Of a stretch of DNA of 15,022 nucleotides, positions 14,095-15,022 are shown piece after piece. The translations under genes and the position numbers were made by a program. The notes under the pieces are model-generated. The model did no database searches. It saw only the letters and a list, made by a program, of their open reading frames with translations, and was not told where the DNA came from. Numbering within the stretch: position 1 is the first letter of the stretch; every line of letters starts with the position of its first letter. The DNA comes from an uncultured Coriobacteriaceae bacterium (GTDB lineage Bacteria; Actinomycetota; Coriobacteriia; Coriobacteriales; Eggerthellaceae), in assembly GCA_900550055.1 (NCBI GenBank), contig URQU01000041.1, positions 1-15,022 on the forward strand. Direction: 5' to 3'.

Positions 14095-14526
14095 CTATTT
14101 TACAACCAGCACAGGAACCTTAGCTCCAGCAAGCACCTTGTGGCTAACGCTGCCCGTATACTCCTTCAAACCGGAAAGCCCCCTATTTCCAATCACGATC
14201 ATGTCATAATCGCGCTGATCCGCAAGTCGAAGGATCTCGCTAGCAGGATTGGTACCGGTCAGCAAAAGCGAGTCAGTGCGAGCCGAAACATCATCGCCCA
14301 TATTATTTGCAGCAGCCGCCAACAAATCTTCGCCATCGGAGATCATCAAATCCAAAATGCTTTGGAAGCTGGCCATCTGATCAGAGTTCAACATCGGAAT
14401 AGGTACCACATAGACAAGGTCGATATGGGCATTCGGATTTGCCGCAGCCAATTCGGATGCGGTCTTGAGCGCCTTTTTAGAGCCCTCAGATTCATCGAAC
14501 GCAACAAGCATCTTATCAACAGCCAT
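14095..14526 (-). CDS. Universal stress protein, UspA family
   Basis: A 143-residue cytosolic UspA-fold protein. It starts MAVDKMLVAFDESEGSKKAL, with D11 at the adenine-binding position. The C-terminal nucleotide loop is G113-x2-G116-x8-G125-S126 followed by VSHKVL and VPVLVV. This is the ATP-binding type, but the glycine spacing is one residue shorter than the usual G-x2-G-x9-G-(S/T). Usp proteins accumulate under growth arrest and starvation and commonly dimerise through the last strand. The start at 14526 is set by GGAGGAG 8 nt upstream. Continuing open frame further upstream has no binding site and crosses a promoter and terminator. The gene is a single unit, convergent with the methyltransferase. 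Base composition is more AT-rich than in the left half of the window. Confidence 0.93.
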   Translation of the reverse strand: MAVDKMLVAFDESEGSKKALKTASELAAANPNAHIDLVYVVPIPMLNSDQMASFQSILDLMISDGEDLLAAAANNMGDDVSARTDSLLLTGTNPASEILRLADQRDYDMIVIGNRGLSGLKEYTGSVSHKVLAGAKVPVLVVK

Positions 14527-14600
14527 GATTGATCTCCTCCCTTGCAGCCCATAGAAATAGTCTGCAAAATCGCGAGCATTCACTCCAATCCCTAAACAGA

Positions 14601-14606
14601 AGTATA
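14601..14606 (-). promoter_or_regulatory. Putative -10 box of usp
   Basis: TATACT on the minus strand at 14601-14606 lies 74 nt upstream of the usp ATG, implying a leader of ~68 nt. TGAAAC 17 bp further up is a weak -35. Confidence 0.45.
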
Positions 14607-14735
14607 GTCTACCCACCATCCACGTTTCATACACAATTAGGTAACAGCCGAAACCGCGAACCCGCATGGCTCCAAAGCACACGCACGGAGAAAAGCCAGA
14701 CATCCAACAAACGCTTCTCGACTTCAAAACGCAGA

Positions 14736-14770
14736 AAGTCCCACAGAGAGGATTCCCCTCTGTGGGACTT
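14736..14770 (-). terminator. Strong hairpin, probable minus-strand terminator
   Basis: A perfect 13-bp stem (14736-14748 with 14758-14770) has a 9-nt loop that can add two G-C pairs. On the minus strand the tail is TCTGCGTTTTG, so it probably stops transcription entering from the right and insulates usp. Confidence 0.65.
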
Positions 14771-14835
14771 CGGCGCATGCGATGCGCGCAGGGCCCCGCC
14801 GGGCAAGGCTGCCGAAACGAGGAAAGTCCGCGCGG

Positions 14836-14886
14836 GATGCTCTGGCGGCACGACGCCGCCAGCATCGTAAAGCCAGATTGCCGCCA
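14836..14886. ncRNA. Candidate structured RNA with alternative pairings
   Basis: GATGC + TGGCGGC (14836-14849, with a 2-nt bulge) pairs with GCCGCCA + GCATC (14855-14866) as a stable hairpin. TGGCGGCA (14843-14850) can instead pair with TGCCGCCA (14879-14886), and TCTGGC (14841-14846) with GCCAGA (14872-14877). Mutually exclusive pairings are typical of attenuators. The strand, family and even transcription are unknown, and no known RNA class could be matched. Confidence 0.25.
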
Positions 14887-14895
14887 AATGCACAA

Positions 14896-14929
14896 AAGGC
14901 CCGCAGGGGGCGATCCCCCCGCGGGCCTT
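14896..14929 (-). terminator. GC-rich hairpin with minus-strand T tail
   Basis: A 9-bp stem (14896-14904 with 14921-14929), then an A/C mismatch, then five G-C pairs (14906-14910 with 14915-14919), closes on a CGAT loop. On the minus strand the stem ends in TT and continues TTGTGCATTT. It probably terminates a leftward gene beyond the window. Confidence 0.65.
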
Positions 14930-14939
14930 CTCGGCGCGC

Positions 14940-14967
14940 GCGTGCGCGCGGCGCCCCGCGCGCACGC
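14940..14967. repeat. 11-bp GC-only inverted repeat
   Basis: GCGTGCGCGCG (14940-14950) pairs perfectly with 14957-14967 across a 6-nt loop. The left arm lies in a 17-nt alternating purine-pyrimidine run (14934-14950), a sequence type prone to Z-DNA. Confidence 0.6.
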
Positions 14968-14982
14968 CCCGGGCGCAGCGGG

Positions 14983-15005
14983 CGCCGGCCCGTCGGGGGC
15001 CGGCG
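14983..15005. repeat. 9-bp GC-only inverted repeat at the right edge
   Basis: CGCCGGCCC (14983-14991) pairs with GGGCCGGCG (14997-15005) across a 5-nt loop. There is no T tail on either strand, so a terminator role is doubtful. It may belong to the 3' end of a gene cut off by the window edge. Confidence 0.5.
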
Positions 15006-15022
15006 TCCGATCGGCGCATATA

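Larger units (their letters stand above)
14527..15022. other. Gene-free right end: usp promoter, then structured GC-rich DNA
   Basis: This stretch of 496 bases has no gene I can support. The first ~100 hold the usp leader and promoter. From 14736 on there are at least five hairpins: 14736-14770, 14836-14866, 14896-14929, 14940-14967 and 14983-15005. Composition approaches all G+C at 14930-15015. A 130-codon minus-strand frame (14627-15019) is open here, but it runs through both terminator-like hairpins and has no clear ribosome binding site. Confidence 0.5.

Noticed and set aside
14771..14895. Cobalamin riboswitch suggested by AAAGCCAGA...GCCGCC
   Set aside because: The core GGTG-AATCC and CCCGC-ACTGT segments are missing and no downstream gene is visible.
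14627..15019. 130-codon minus-strand frame upstream of usp
   Set aside because: It passes through two strong hairpins with T tails, has no good ribosome binding site and gives an Arg/Ala-rich start. It was kept only as a possible repeat element.
14760..15022. RNase P RNA (rnpB) suggested by GAGGAAAGTCC at 14819-14829
   Set aside because: The next ~190 nt lack the expected AGGGTG, GGTAA and following conserved segments, and the 5' side does not form a convincing P1-P3. The 3' conserved region would lie outside the window, so it cannot be confirmed.

Overview
The window looks like a chromosomal housekeeping stretch from a high-GC Gram-positive bacterium. The most likely source is an anaerobic gut actinobacterium of the Coriobacteriia/Eggerthellaceae type. 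That placement is an inference from GC-rich codon use, strong AGGAGG-like ribosome binding sites with occasional GTG/TTG starts, a secreted glucosaminidase-like wall hydrolase of a kind common there, and an aldo/keto reductase with a fused two-cluster ferredoxin domain. No rRNA, tRNA, phage, transposon or CRISPR array was recognised.

Layout, left to right. The 5' part of purB (-) runs off the left edge and is divergent from a MOSC-domain protein (+). A strong bidirectional hairpin separates the MOSC gene from a tandem pair of short TrkA-type K+ channel regulators (-). A secreted glucosaminidase-like protein (-) follows. Next is an apparent three-gene membrane operon read leftward: hemolysin III/PAQR protein, CorC-type CBS protein, and a PspC-domain multi-TM protein whose GTG overlaps the corC stop codon. 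A YqeY/GatB-like gene (+) is divergent from that operon and convergent with the ferredoxin-fused aldo/keto reductase (-). A two-gene unit (-) then has a RelQ-type small alarmone synthetase 5 nt upstream of a GH30 glucosylceramidase-like hydrolase. It is preceded by mazG (-), which has its own terminator. A SpoU/TrmH rRNA methyltransferase (+) is convergent with a universal stress protein gene (-). The last ~290 bases are extremely GC-rich, hairpin-dense and without a convincing gene.

Functional threads: nucleotide metabolism and stress (purB, mazG, relQ, usp), ion and membrane homeostasis (the trkA pair, corC, hemolysin III, pspC), and translation-linked functions (yqeY, trmH). The genes are mostly recognisable families. 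The less ordinary signals are the relQ-GH30 coupling, the asymmetric single-RCK TrkA pair, helically phased GCCTGNTTACC repeats upstream of trmH, a CSGCAA hexamer cluster upstream of the reductase, and the structured right-hand end with mutually exclusive pairings.
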